64,000 nucleotides of DNA from Aeromicrobium sp. Leaf350 (GTDB taxonomy: Bacteria > Actinomycetota > Actinomycetes > Propionibacteriales > Nocardioidaceae), in assembly GCF_916858655.1 (NCBI RefSeq), contig NZ_CAKASL010000001.1:248001-312000 (forward strand). The letters are read 5' to 3'. Shown here piece by piece: positions 1 to 9,401 of the stretch. The position numbers and the translations under genes are program-made. The notes under the pieces are model-generated. The model saw only the letters and a list, made by a program, of their open reading frames with translations. It was not told where the DNA came from and made no database searches. How positions within the stretch are numbered: the stretch's first letter is position 1; the number at the start of each line of letters is the position of its first letter.

Positions 1-771
1 GTGCACGACGTGGTGGTCGAGCTGCGCGTCGAAGCTCCATCCGCGCTCGCGGACGAGCGTCTCCACGGCCTGGTAGTCGGTCGTGCGCACGACGACGTCG
101 CGCGAGGCGAGCTCCTCGAACTCCAGCAGCGTCGAGGCGTGGATGAGCCGGCCGCCGCCGATCACGACGACGTCGTCCACCGACTGCTGCACCTCGGCGA
201 GCACGTGGCTCGAGACCAGCACGGTGCGTCCGTCGGCGGCCAGCGCGCGCAGGAGCCCGCGCAGCCACGCGATGCCCTGCGGGTCGAGACCGTTGGCCGG
301 CTCGTCCAGGATGATGATCGACGGGTCGCCGAGCAGCGCGGTCGCCAGACCGAGACGCTGCCGCATGCCCATCGAATAGCCGCCGACCCGGCGCTTCTTC
401 GCACCGGAGAGGCCGACGAGCTCGAGCACCTCGTGGCAGCGGGCATCCTTGACGCCCACCTGGGGCGCGAGCGTGCGCAGGTGCCCGAGACCCGTGCGGC
501 CCGGGTGGAAGCTCGACGCCTCCAGGGCGGCGCCCACGAGCTGGGCGGGACGCCGGATGTCGCGGTAGGCCCGCTCACCCACGATCGCCTGCCCGGAGGT
601 CGGCTGCATGAGACCGAGCAGCATCCGCAGCGTCGTGGTCTTGCCGGAGCCGTTCGGCCCCAGGAAGCCCGTGACGCGTCCGGGCGCGACGGTGAACGAC
701 AGGTCGTCGACGGCGGTGACCGCGCCGAAGCGCTTGGTCAGGCGGTCGACGGTGATGGCTGGTGAGGTCAC
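1..771 (-). CDS. ABC transporter ATP-binding protein (3' end missing)
   Basis: This is the ATPase subunit of an ABC transporter, cut by the left edge of the window so that 257 codons are visible. Walker A GPNGSGKT lies near residues 38-45. The signature region reads YSMGMRQRLG, Walker B is IIILDEP followed by a D-loop, and the switch histidine is in SSHVLAE. The LGLMQPTSG and SMGMRQR style is that of drug/lantibiotic-type (BcrA/CcmA-like) exporters whose permease is a separate gene, which probably lies off the left edge. The GTG start at 771 has a GGGGGAG ribosome site just upstream. The substrate cannot be read from the sequence; the family call is secure. Confidence 0.9.
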   Translation of the reverse strand, partial: MTSPAITVDRLTKRFGAVTAVDDLSFTVAPGRVTGFLGPNGSGKTTTLRMLLGLMQPTSGQAIVGERAYRDIRRPAQLVGAALEASSFHPGRTGLGHLRTLAPQVGVKDARCHEVLELVGLSGAKKRRVGGYSMGMRQRLGLATALLGDPSIIILDEPANGLDPQGIAWLRGLLRALAADGRTVLVSSHVLAEVQQSVDDVVVIGGGRLIHASTLLEFEELASRDVVVRTTDYQAVETLVRERGWSFDAQLDHHVVH

Positions 772-832
772 GACTCCCCCTTGGTCGGTGATGGCTCACG
801 AACGACCCTATCGACGTCCGGCGCCGAGAACA

Positions 833-869
833 CCTCGACCCGCCCGGCGCGAGGCAGAGCGGGTCGAGG
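833..869 (-). terminator. Hairpin downstream of leuA
   Basis: Perfect 11-bp inverted repeat (CCTCGACCCGC at 833-843, GCGGGTCGAGG at 859-869) with a 15-nt loop, about 27 nt past the leuA stop. It has no good U-tract, so it may be a weak or Rho-assisted terminator. It separates leuA from the ABC ATPase gene. Confidence 0.5.
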
Positions 870-895
870 AGGTGCCGCGAGCGCGGCCGTGAGGC

Positions 896-2701
<1,806 letters not shown>

Positions 2702-2716
<15 letters not shown>

Positions 2717-2749
2717 GCAGCGAAGGAGGAGGATGTTCGCGATACGCAT
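2702..2749 (-). CDS. leuL: leuA leader peptide (15 aa)
   Basis: A short ORF upstream of leuA encodes MRIANILLLRCHVEV then stop, with three consecutive leucine codons (CTC CTC CTT). A TACGCT -10-like box ends about 9 nt before the ATG, so the transcript may be leaderless or nearly so. The peptide ends inside the first arm of a hairpin that precedes leuA, the classical layout of a ribosome-mediated attenuator: stalling at the Leu codons when charged tRNA-Leu is scarce would change the downstream fold. Leucine-run leader peptides before leuA are known from comparative work on actinobacteria. Translation is inferred, not shown. Confidence 0.7.
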
Positions 2750-2769
2750 GTCCCGGATAGCGTAACAGC

Positions 2770-3726
2770 ATGACGAGTCAGGACTCCCCCACGCCCGACC
2801 ACTCGACCTCCGGCGCGTACGTGAAGGCGGGCGCCGAGTTCGACCGCGACATGGACTACATCCCCGACCGGATCACGCGCGACTCCGAGCAGTGGCCGGT
2901 CGAGCCCGGGCGCTACCGGCTCGTCGCCGCGAAGGCGTGCCCGTGGGCGAATCGCGCCATCATCGTGCGCCAGCTGCTCGGCCTGGAGGACGTCATCAGC
3001 CTCGGCCTGGCCGGTCCGACGCACGACCGTCGCAGCTGGACCTTCGACCTCGACCCCGGCGGCGTGGACCCGGTGCTCGGCTACGAGCGTCTGCAGCAGG
3101 CCTACTTCGCCCGCTTCCCCGACTACCCCAAGGGCATCACGGTGCCCGCGATGGTCGACGTGCCCACGAAGCAGGTCGTGACCAACGACTTCCCGTGGAT
3201 CACGCACGACTTCTTCTTCGAGTGGAAGGAGTTCCACCGTCCGGACGCCCCAGACCTGTGGCCCGAGGACGTGCGCGAGGAGATGGAGGCCGTCATGAAG
3301 CGGGTCTTCACCGAGGTCAACAACGGCGTGTACCGCTGCGGCTTCGCGGGCTCGCAGGCCGCGTACGAGTCGGCGTACGAGCGGCTCTGGACCGCGCTGG
3401 ACTGGCTCGAGGAGCGCCTGGGCGACCGGCGCTTCCTGATGGGCGACACCATCACCGAGGCGGACGTGCGGCTCTACACGACCCTGGCCCGCTTCGACGC
3501 GGTCTACCACGGGCACTTCAAGTGCAACCGCACCAAGCTGACCGAGATGCCGAACCTCTGGGGCTACGCGCGCGACCTGTTCCAGACGCCGGGCTTCGGC
3601 GACAACACCGACTTCGACCAGATCAAGGCGCACTACTACGTCGTGCAGACCGACATCAACCCGACGCAGATCGTGCCGCAGGGGCCCGATCCGGCGGTCT
3701 GGCTGACGCCCCACGGACGCGGCTGA
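2770..3726 (+). CDS. Glutathionyl-hydroquinone reductase-like GST (YqjG/ECM4 family)
   Basis: This 318-aa protein of the omega-like GST family has the N-terminal thioredoxin fold with the catalytic CPWA motif (KACPWANR, near residue 57) and the family-typical C-terminal stretch with FKCN, PNLWGYARDLFQ and the IKAHYY...INP...IVP.GP tail. The family reduces glutathionyl-hydroquinones and similar adducts. Most actinobacteria use mycothiol rather than glutathione, so the physiological thiol is uncertain. It is transcribed divergently from leuA, and the leuA promoter lies immediately beside its start codon. Confidence 0.88.
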   Translation: MTSQDSPTPDHSTSGAYVKAGAEFDRDMDYIPDRITRDSEQWPVEPGRYRLVAAKACPWANRAIIVRQLLGLEDVISLGLAGPTHDRRSWTFDLDPGGVDPVLGYERLQQAYFARFPDYPKGITVPAMVDVPTKQVVTNDFPWITHDFFFEWKEFHRPDAPDLWPEDVREEMEAVMKRVFTEVNNGVYRCGFAGSQAAYESAYERLWTALDWLEERLGDRRFLMGDTITEADVRLYTTLARFDAVYHGHFKCNRTKLTEMPNLWGYARDLFQTPGFGDNTDFDQIKAHYYVVQTDINPTQIVPQGPDPAVWLTPHGRG

Positions 3727-3727
3727 G

Positions 3728-4468
3728 CTACAGCACCTTGCTGATGCGGGCGGCCGCGGCAGCGACCTGCGGCCCCAGCTCGGGGAAGCGGCCGGGCTCG
3801 ATGCGGGTCGAGGGGCCCGAGATCGAGACGGCACCGACTGGGGCGCCCGTGCGGTCTCGGATCGGGGCGCCGACCGAGCTGATGTGCGACGTCAGCCCGC
3901 CGACGTTGATCGAGTACCCGCGCTCGCGGATGCGGGCCAGCTCGGCCCGGATCTCGTCGGGGTCGACGAGCGTGTCGCCCGTGCGGACCTCCAGCGCTCC
4001 GCCCAGGTAGCGGTCGACCTGAGCGCGGTCCCACGCCGACAGGAACGCGAGCCCGGTGGCTGAGGCGTGCAGCGGGATGCGAGCGCCGAGCGCCAGGAAC
4101 GCGCGCAGCTGGTGCGACGTGTCGAGGCGCTCGAGCAGCACCAGGACGTCGCCGTCCGGCGCGGCGAGGTGGACGGTCTCGGTCGTGGCGAGCTGCAGCT
4201 CGTTCATGACGGGCAGCGCGGCGTCGCGCAGGCTGTCGCGCGTGCCGGCTCCGCCGCACACCGAGAGGGCACGGAGCGTCATGCTCCAGCGCGTGGGCGA
4301 CTGCGCCGAGGAGTCCGCCCAGCCGATCTCCTGCAGCGTGAGCAGGCAGCGCTGCACCGTGCTCTTGGGCAGATCGACCTCACGCGCGAGCTCGGACAGA
4401 CCCACCGGCTGCCGCCGCGCGACGCCCTCGAGCACCCGGAACGCGGAGACGACACTCGTCGTGGCCAT
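3728..4468 (-). CDS. IclR-family transcriptional regulator
   Basis: 246 aa. An N-terminal winged helix-turn-helix (VSAFRVLEGVARRQPVGLSELAREV...KSTVQRCLLTLQ) is followed by the IclR effector-binding domain (APDGDVLVLLERLDTSH..., then GAPIRDRTGAPVGAVSISGPS). It is divergent from the MatC/MatB-like pair, with a 117-bp shared region holding a CGGTCCA/TGGACCG inverted repeat over its probable -35, so it most likely controls that pair and itself. The ligand is presumably malonate or a derivative (inference). Its stop is 1 bp beyond the stop of the convergent GST-like gene. A TAACGT -10-like box lies at 4496-4501 and a GGAAGG ribosome site precedes the ATG. Confidence 0.9.
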   Translation of the reverse strand: MATTSVVSAFRVLEGVARRQPVGLSELAREVDLPKSTVQRCLLTLQEIGWADSSAQSPTRWSMTLRALSVCGGAGTRDSLRDAALPVMNELQLATTETVHLAAPDGDVLVLLERLDTSHQLRAFLALGARIPLHASATGLAFLSAWDRAQVDRYLGGALEVRTGDTLVDPDEIRAELARIRERGYSINVGGLTSHISSVGAPIRDRTGAPVGAVSISGPSTRIEPGRFPELGPQVAAAAARISKVL

Positions 4469-4508
4469 GGCTTGCCTTCCTCGTCGGTGTGGCCTACGTT
4501 ACAGCGAA

Positions 4509-4547
4509 CGGTCCACTAGTCAGTCCAGTGTGCCACTAGATGGACCG
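4509..4547. promoter_or_regulatory. Candidate IclR operator
   Basis: Perfect 7-bp inverted repeat CGGTCCA (4509-4515) and TGGACCG (4541-4547) with 25 bp between the arms. The inner part contains two direct copies of CCACTAG. It lies between the divergent iclR and matC-like genes and upstream of the TAACGT -10 box for iclR. IclR-family operators are often TGGA/TCCA palindromes, which these arms resemble. Confidence 0.5.
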
Positions 4548-4585
4548 ATTGTCACGTACCCGCCTCCCTCACCTCGGAGACCTTC

Positions 4586-5935
4586 ATGCTCGAGCAACTC
4601 GTCGCCCTCGCGATCTTCGTCGCGGTGTTCGCGATCGCGGCCGTCCGCAACGTCAACATCGGGATCGCGATGTTCCCCGTCGCCTGCGTCGTCGGCATCT
4701 GGATCGCCGACGTCGCCCTCGCCGACGTCGTGGCCGGCTTCCCGCTGAGCATCCTGGTGCTGCTGGTGGGGGTGACCTACTTCTTCGGCATCGCCCACAG
4801 CAACGGCACGATCGACTGGCTCATCGAGGCCTCGCTCGCGAAGGTCGGCGACCGCGTGGCCCTGCTGCCGACCGCGTTCTTCCTCCTGACCGCCCTGATC
4901 TCCGCGATGGGCGCTCCGCTCGGTGGCCTGGTCATGGCGCCCATGGGCATGAGCGTCGCGCACAAGCGCGGGATCGACCCGATGCTCATGGCCCTCGCGA
5001 TGGGCTGCGGCCTGAGTGCGGGTGCGTTCGCACCGACCAGCCTGTTCGGCATCATCACGTGGGGCACGGCCGACTCCGCCGGCATCGAGCTCAGCCCGCT
5101 GCTCCTGTTCGCGGTCGCGGTGATCATCAACGTCGTGCTGCTGGCCGTCGCGCACCTGCTGTTCGGTCGCGGTCGTCGCCGCAGCACCACCCCCGAGTTC
5201 GCCAAGGCGATGGTCGCCCGCGGCGAGGCGCTCCCCACGTACGGTCAGTCCTCGCTCGACCTCGACTCCGGTCGCGGCGCCGACGGTGACGACGAGGGTG
5301 GACCGGTCGGCCGACCGACCGGCCTGCAGTCGCTGACGCTCGCGACGATGGTCGCACTCGTCGCGGTCGTGGTCGTCCTCGCCCTGCGCGACGCCGAGCC
5401 CGACATCGGCGTGATCGGCTTCGCGCTCGGCGCGATCCTGGCGCTCGTCGACCCGAAGGCCGGCAAGGCCGCGATGTCCCGCATCGACTGGGGCTCCGTG
5501 CTGCTGGTCGGCGGCATCATCACCTACGTCGGCGTCCTGACGCAGATGGGCGTCATCGACATGCTGGGCGAGAAGGCCGCCGAGATCGGCGCACCCGTGA
5601 TCGCCGCGCTGATGCTGTGCGCCGCGGCCGGCCTGATCTCGGCCTTCGCGTCGACGACCGGCATGCTCGCCGCCATCGTGCCGCTGGCCCTCCCCCTCAT
5701 CTCCGAGGGCGGGATCCCCGGCTGGGCCATGATCTGCGCGATCGGTGTCTGCGCCTCGATCGTGGACGTCTCGCCGTTCTCCACGGTCGGTGCGACCTAC
5801 GTCGCCACGACGGTCGACGAGGAGCAGCGTCCGCGCATGACGACGCTCCTGACACGCTGGGGCCTGTCGATGGTGGTCGTCGGACCCGTCGCGCTGACCC
5901 TGACCCTGATCCTCCCCGGGATGGCCTTCTCATGA
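4586..5935 (+). CDS. matC: MatC-like malonate/dicarboxylate carrier
   Basis: 449-aa integral membrane protein with about ten to twelve hydrophobic segments and the N-terminal region typical of the MatC family (FVAVFAIAAVRNVNIGIAMF..., then GVTYFFGIAHSNGTIDWLI). Conserved glycine/proline segments such as GAPLGGLVMAPMGMS and DVSPFSTVGA are characteristic of this ion-transporter-like fold. A charged cytoplasmic loop (about residues 195-245) divides the halves. Its last four bases (ATGA) overlap the start of the CoA ligase gene, so uptake and activation are translationally coupled. The substrate is inferred from the neighbour; another dicarboxylate is possible. Confidence 0.82.
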   Translation: MLEQLVALAIFVAVFAIAAVRNVNIGIAMFPVACVVGIWIADVALADVVAGFPLSILVLLVGVTYFFGIAHSNGTIDWLIEASLAKVGDRVALLPTAFFLLTALISAMGAPLGGLVMAPMGMSVAHKRGIDPMLMALAMGCGLSAGAFAPTSLFGIITWGTADSAGIELSPLLLFAVAVIINVVLLAVAHLLFGRGRRRSTTPEFAKAMVARGEALPTYGQSSLDLDSGRGADGDDEGGPVGRPTGLQSLTLATMVALVAVVVVLALRDAEPDIGVIGFALGAILALVDPKAGKAAMSRIDWGSVLLVGGIITYVGVLTQMGVIDMLGEKAAEIGAPVIAALMLCAAAGLISAFASTTGMLAAIVPLALPLISEGGIPGWAMICAIGVCASIVDVSPFSTVGATYVATTVDEEQRPRMTTLLTRWGLSMVVVGPVALTLTLILPGMAFS

Positions 5936-7347
5936 CGTTCCTCGCCGCGCTGCGCGACACCACCCGCCCCGACGCCCCGGACGCGCTCCGCATCGGCGAC
6001 GTGACCCTGTCGTGGTCGCAGGTGCGCGACGCCGCCTCGACCTTCGCCGCGGGCGTCGACCGGACGGGCCCGGTCGCGGTGTGCGCCGTGCCGACGATGG
6101 AGACCGTCGTGGCCGTGACCGGCTGCCTGCTCGCCGGTGTGCCGGTCGTGCCGATCGCGCCCGACTCCGGTCCTGCCGAGCTCGCCCACCTCGTGACCGA
6201 CTCCGGCGCCACGAGCTGGGCCGGGCCCTTGCGCGATGGGATCGAACTGCCGGTGCAGAGCATCGACCTGCACCCGAGCGACCCCGCTCCCCTGCCCGAG
6301 GCGATCGACGAGGCCACGCCCGCAACGATCCTCTACACGTCGGGCACGACCGGCTCCCCCAAGGGCGTGCTGATGAGCCACCACGCCCTGCGCACCGGCA
6401 TCGAGGGGCTCGCCGAGGCCTGGGGCTGGACCGACGCGGACACCGTCGCGCACGGGTTGCCGCTGTTCCACACGCACGGGCTCGTGCTGGGCGTGCTGGG
6501 CTCGCTGCACATCGGCTCGCGCGCCGTGCACACCGGCAAGCCGACGCCCGAGCTGTACGCCGCGGCCGAGGCCACGATGTACTTCGGCGTCCCGACGGTG
6601 TGGACCCGCGTCGCCCGCGACCCGGAGTCGGCCCGCCGGCTCGCGTCCGCGCGGCTCCTCGTCTCGGGCAGCGCCCCACTGCCCGTGCCGGTGTTCGAGA
6701 GGCTCCGTGAGCTGACCGGGCAGTCGCCCATCGAGCGCTACGGCATGACCGAGACGCTGCTGACGCTCAGCACCCGCGCCGACGGCGAGCGTCGTCCGGG
6801 CTGGGTCGGGCTGCCGGTCGGTGAGGCCGAGACGCGCATCCGGGGCGAGGACGGCTCGTTCGCTCCGCACGACGGCGAGACCGTGGGCCGTCTCGAGGTG
6901 CGGGGTCCGATGCTCTTCGACGGCTACCTGAACCTGCCCGAGGTCACGGCCGAGGTGTTCACCGAGGACGGCTGGTTCGTCACGGGCGACCTCGCCGTCG
7001 TCGACGCCGACGGCTTCCACCGCATCGTCGGGCGCGAGTCGGTCGACCTGATCAAGTCGGGTGGCTACCGCATCGGCGCCGGCGAGATCGAGACCTCGTT
7101 GCTGTCGCGGCCCGAGGTGCACGAGGTCGCGGTCGTCGGCCTTCCGGACGAGGACCTGGGCCAGCGCATCGTGGCGTTCGTCGTCACCGCCGAGGCCTCC
7201 GACGACCTCGCCGCCTCGCTCGTCGACCACGTCGCGACGGACCTGTCGTGGCACAAGCGCCCCCGCGAGGTGCGCTTCGTCGAGTCGCTCCCCCGCAACC
7301 ACATGGGCAAGATCCAGAAGAAGCAGCTGCTGGAGCCCGCCCCCTGA
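5932..7347 (+). CDS. matB: Malonyl-CoA synthetase-like acyl-CoA ligase
   Basis: 471-aa adenylate-forming enzyme. The AMP-binding P-loop is YTSGTTGSPKGVLMSH (near residue 140), the YGMTET motif follows in the middle, WFVTGDLAVVD precedes the hinge, and the C-terminal lysine sits in NHMGKIQKKQL. At this length and with a carrier of the MatC type immediately upstream, ATP-dependent conversion of malonate (or methylmalonate) to its CoA ester is the best reading. No malonyl-CoA decarboxylase gene is adjacent, so the product may feed fatty-acid or polyketide synthesis rather than catabolism. The start is the ATG overlapping the stop of the carrier gene. Confidence 0.85.
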   Translation: MTFLAALRDTTRPDAPDALRIGDVTLSWSQVRDAASTFAAGVDRTGPVAVCAVPTMETVVAVTGCLLAGVPVVPIAPDSGPAELAHLVTDSGATSWAGPLRDGIELPVQSIDLHPSDPAPLPEAIDEATPATILYTSGTTGSPKGVLMSHHALRTGIEGLAEAWGWTDADTVAHGLPLFHTHGLVLGVLGSLHIGSRAVHTGKPTPELYAAAEATMYFGVPTVWTRVARDPESARRLASARLLVSGSAPLPVPVFERLRELTGQSPIERYGMTETLLTLSTRADGERRPGWVGLPVGEAETRIRGEDGSFAPHDGETVGRLEVRGPMLFDGYLNLPEVTAEVFTEDGWFVTGDLAVVDADGFHRIVGRESVDLIKSGGYRIGAGEIETSLLSRPEVHEVAVVGLPDEDLGQRIVAFVVTAEASDDLAASLVDHVATDLSWHKRPREVRFVESLPRNHMGKIQKKQLLEPAP

Positions 7348-7406
7348 GCGGTGCGCGCACGCCGCCACGCTATCCGCCTCCGGGTCCACCGCGTAGCGTC
7401 TCCGGC

Positions 7407-7859
7407 ATGCCTCGCCTGCTCGTCGTCCAGCACACGCCGACCGACCACCTCGCGACCATCGCGGACGCCGTGCTGGCCGGTGCGCGGCACCCCGACCTCG
7501 AGGGGGTCGAGGTCACGGTGCTGCCCGCGCTCGAGGCCGGGATCGACGACGTGCTGGCCGCGGACGGCTACCTGCTCGGGACGCCCGCGAACTTCGGGTA
7601 CATCTCGGGCGCGTTGAAGCACTTCTTCGACACGGTCTACGACCACGTGCGCGAGGGGACCGCGAAGCGGCCGTTCTCGTACTGGATCCACGGCGGGTAC
7701 GACACGACGGGCGCCGAGCGGGCGATGGAGCAGATCACGACGGGACTGGGCTGGAACCTCGTCGCCGAGCCCCTGGTCTTCACCGGCGAGGTGACCGACG
7801 CCCACCTCGAGTCGGCCACCGAGCTCGGCGGCACCGTCGCCGCCACCCTCACCACCTGA
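7407..7859 (+). CDS. Flavodoxin-fold / NADPH-dependent FMN reductase-like protein
   Basis: 150 aa. The start MPRLLVVQHTPTDH leads a beta-strand and phosphate-binding loop. Then come LLGTPANFGYISGALKHFFD, the FMN-contacting segment of WrbA/flavodoxin-like proteins, and a C-terminal SYWIHGGYDTTGAERAM helix region. It probably binds FMN and works as a small oxidoreductase or electron carrier in the cytoplasm. A TAGCGT box sits 8 nt before the ATG, suggesting a leaderless transcript. It is followed by the nested repeat element at 7867-7978 and converges on the thioredoxin-reductase-like gene. Confidence 0.78.
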   Translation: MPRLLVVQHTPTDHLATIADAVLAGARHPDLEGVEVTVLPALEAGIDDVLAADGYLLGTPANFGYISGALKHFFDTVYDHVREGTAKRPFSYWIHGGYDTTGAERAMEQITTGLGWNLVAEPLVFTGEVTDAHLESATELGGTVAATLTT

Positions 7860-7866
7860 CCCCGGA

Positions 7867-7978
7867 GCGGTGACTTACAGACGTGTCCCCCACCCGAGCG
7901 GTGAGCTAGGGGCGTGTCGAGCCCCGTTACGCGTCCCTAACTCACCGCCCCTCCACGCACAGGTCCCTCAGTCACCGC
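7867..7978. repeat. Nested GCGGTGA palindrome (element A)
   Basis: Four related units fill the gap between two convergent genes: forward GCGGTGA at 7867-7873 and 7898-7904, reverse TCACCGC at 7942-7948 and 7972-7978. Unit consensus is GCGGTGA(G/C)TTAGGGACGTGT. Unit spacing is 31, 44 and 30 bp, so the element can fold as a double nested hairpin. The second copy in the window is at 30565-30704. Confidence 0.75.
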
Positions 7979-7985
7979 CCGGGGG

Positions 7986-8927
7986 TCAAGGGGTGGGGAG
8001 GAGCGTGGCGCGCTCGGCTGTCATGAGGTCGGCGACGCACGCGCCTCCGGCGGTCAGGCCGGCGCCGATCGCGGTGCCGACCGAGGCCATGGCCATCGGG
8101 AGGTCGCGGTGGTGGGCGGCGTCGCCGGCGGCGTAGACACCGGGAACGCTCGTGCGCCCGAAGCCGTCCAGCAGGATCCCGCCCGTCGCGGACACCTCGA
8201 CGCCCAGCTGGGCCGCGAACGGTGCCGCCTGGTGCACGGTCGGCGCCACGAAGACGCCACCGAGCTCCACGACGTCGCCTCCGACCAGGTGCACCGCCAC
8301 GCCGTCCGCAGACTTCTCGACGCGCTCGACCGACTCCGAGCGGACCGTTGCGCCGTAGGCCTCCGCGAGCGTGCGCGCCTCCGCGTCGACCTCGGTGCCG
8401 TGCGAGAAGACCGAGAACGAGTCCGCGATGCGCCCGAAGAACCCGGCCAGGTGCAGGAGGCGGGCCGGGTCCGTGCCGATCACGCCCGTCGCCCGCCCGC
8501 TCAGCTCGTGTCCGTGGCAGAACGGGCAGTGCGCGACCCCGCGACCCCACAGCTCGGCCACCCCCGGGATCGCCGGCAGCTCGTCGCGCACGCCGGTGGC
8601 CAGCACGACGTGCCGCGCCCGGCGCGTCGAGCCGTCCTCGAAGGTCGCCGTGAACTCCCCCGCCTCCCCCGCCAGCCACTCGACCCGCGCCGCGAGCGAC
8701 GTGACGGTGGCGTACGCGTCGATGTCGCGGCGCGCCGCCGCCCGGAGCTCGCTCGGGTCCTGGCCCTCGTGGGTGATGAGGTTGTGCATGTGCCGCTCGG
8801 GGGCGTTGCGATACGCACCGGAGTCGACGTGCAGCACGGTGCGGTGCACGCGGGCGAGGGTCAGCGTGGCCTGGAGGCCCGCCGGCCCTCCGCCGATCAC
8901 GAGGGCGTCGAACAGGTCGTCGTGCAT
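7986..8927 (-). CDS. Thioredoxin reductase-like FAD/NAD(P)-dependent oxidoreductase
   Basis: 313 aa with an N-terminal FAD dinucleotide-binding motif (VIGGGPAGLQA), the LATGVRDELPAIPG segment, a CPFCHG redox-type CxxC pair (near residues 133-136) and a C-terminal GVYAAGDAA FAD motif. This is the architecture of low-molecular-weight thioredoxin reductases and their paralogues; the central NAD(P)-binding part looks shortened and atypical, so the electron acceptor is uncertain. It is divergent from a MerR regulator. The promoter between them has a -35 and -10 spaced by 19 bp over a palindrome, as in MerR-activated genes, suggesting induction by a redox or chemical signal. Confidence 0.85.
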   Translation of the reverse strand: MHDDLFDALVIGGGPAGLQATLTLARVHRTVLHVDSGAYRNAPERHMHNLITHEGQDPSELRAAARRDIDAYATVTSLAARVEWLAGEAGEFTATFEDGSTRRARHVVLATGVRDELPAIPGVAELWGRGVAHCPFCHGHELSGRATGVIGTDPARLLHLAGFFGRIADSFSVFSHGTEVDAEARTLAEAYGATVRSESVERVEKSADGVAVHLVGGDVVELGGVFVAPTVHQAAPFAAQLGVEVSATGGILLDGFGRTSVPGVYAAGDAAHHRDLPMAMASVGTAIGAGLTAGGACVADLMTAERATLLPTP

Positions 8928-8962
8928 GGGTTCTCCTGGGTCTGGGGCTTGCCGTCCTCACC

Positions 8963-8993
8963 ATCGTGTGACTTCATGTTGACATGAAGTCAA
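8963..8993 (-). promoter_or_regulatory. MerR-type operator/promoter with 19-bp spacer
   Basis: A perfect 10-bp inverted repeat, TGACTTCATG (8969-8978) and CATGAAGTCA (8983-8992), with 4 bp between arms. On the minus strand it forms the spacer of a promoter with -35 TTGACT (8988-8993) and -10-like CACGAT (8963-8968), 19 bp apart. An overlong spacer is the hallmark of MerR-activated promoters. The right arm also contains the ATG of the merR-type gene, so repressor binding would block it directly. Confidence 0.75.
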
Positions 8994-9388
8994 GCCCCGC
9001 CCCCGAGGAGACCTGGACCGTCGGCGAGACCGCCGCGAAGTTCGACCTCCCGACCCACGTCCTGCGCCACTGGGAGGACGTCGGACTCGTGCTCCCGGCG
9101 CGCGACGGCGGAGGCCGGCGGCGCTACGACCACCACGACGTCGTGCGCATCGCCGTGATCGTCCGCAACAAGGCGGCCGGCATGAGCCTCGACCAGATCC
9201 GGGTGCTGCTCGACGAGGACGCACCGAACCGTCACCAGGTGCTGCTCGACCACGTCGCCGACCTCGACCGCCGGATGGACGAGATGCGACGCTCGCGCGA
9301 GATGACGATGCACGCCTTCGAGTGCGAGCAGCACGACATCACGCGCTGCCCGTCGTTCGCCGGATTCGTCGCCGACCTCGTGGCCTGA
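8984..9388 (+). CDS. MerR-family transcriptional regulator
   Basis: 134 aa. The N-terminal winged helix begins TVGETAAKFDLPTHVLRHWEDVGLVLPAR with the arginine-rich wing GGRRRYDHHDVVRI. A dimerisation coiled coil (HVADLDRRMDEMRRSREMT) follows, and the C-terminus carries two cysteines and histidines (CEQHDITRC) that could sense metal or redox state. Its start codon lies inside the palindrome at 8969-8992, pointing to autoregulation; the divergent oxidoreductase gene is the likely target. The ligand is unknown. Confidence 0.9.
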   Translation: MKSSPAPEETWTVGETAAKFDLPTHVLRHWEDVGLVLPARDGGGRRRYDHHDVVRIAVIVRNKAAGMSLDQIRVLLDEDAPNRHQVLLDHVADLDRRMDEMRRSREMTMHAFECEQHDITRCPSFAGFVADLVA

Positions 9389-9401
9389 CCCGCCGGGCGC
9401 G

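Noticed and set aside
1-765. Long plus-strand open frame across the left end
   Set aside because: It runs opposite to the clear ABC ATPase (Walker A, signature and Walker B on the minus strand) and encodes low-complexity Arg/Ala/Val sequence, as expected for a GC-rich antisense shadow.
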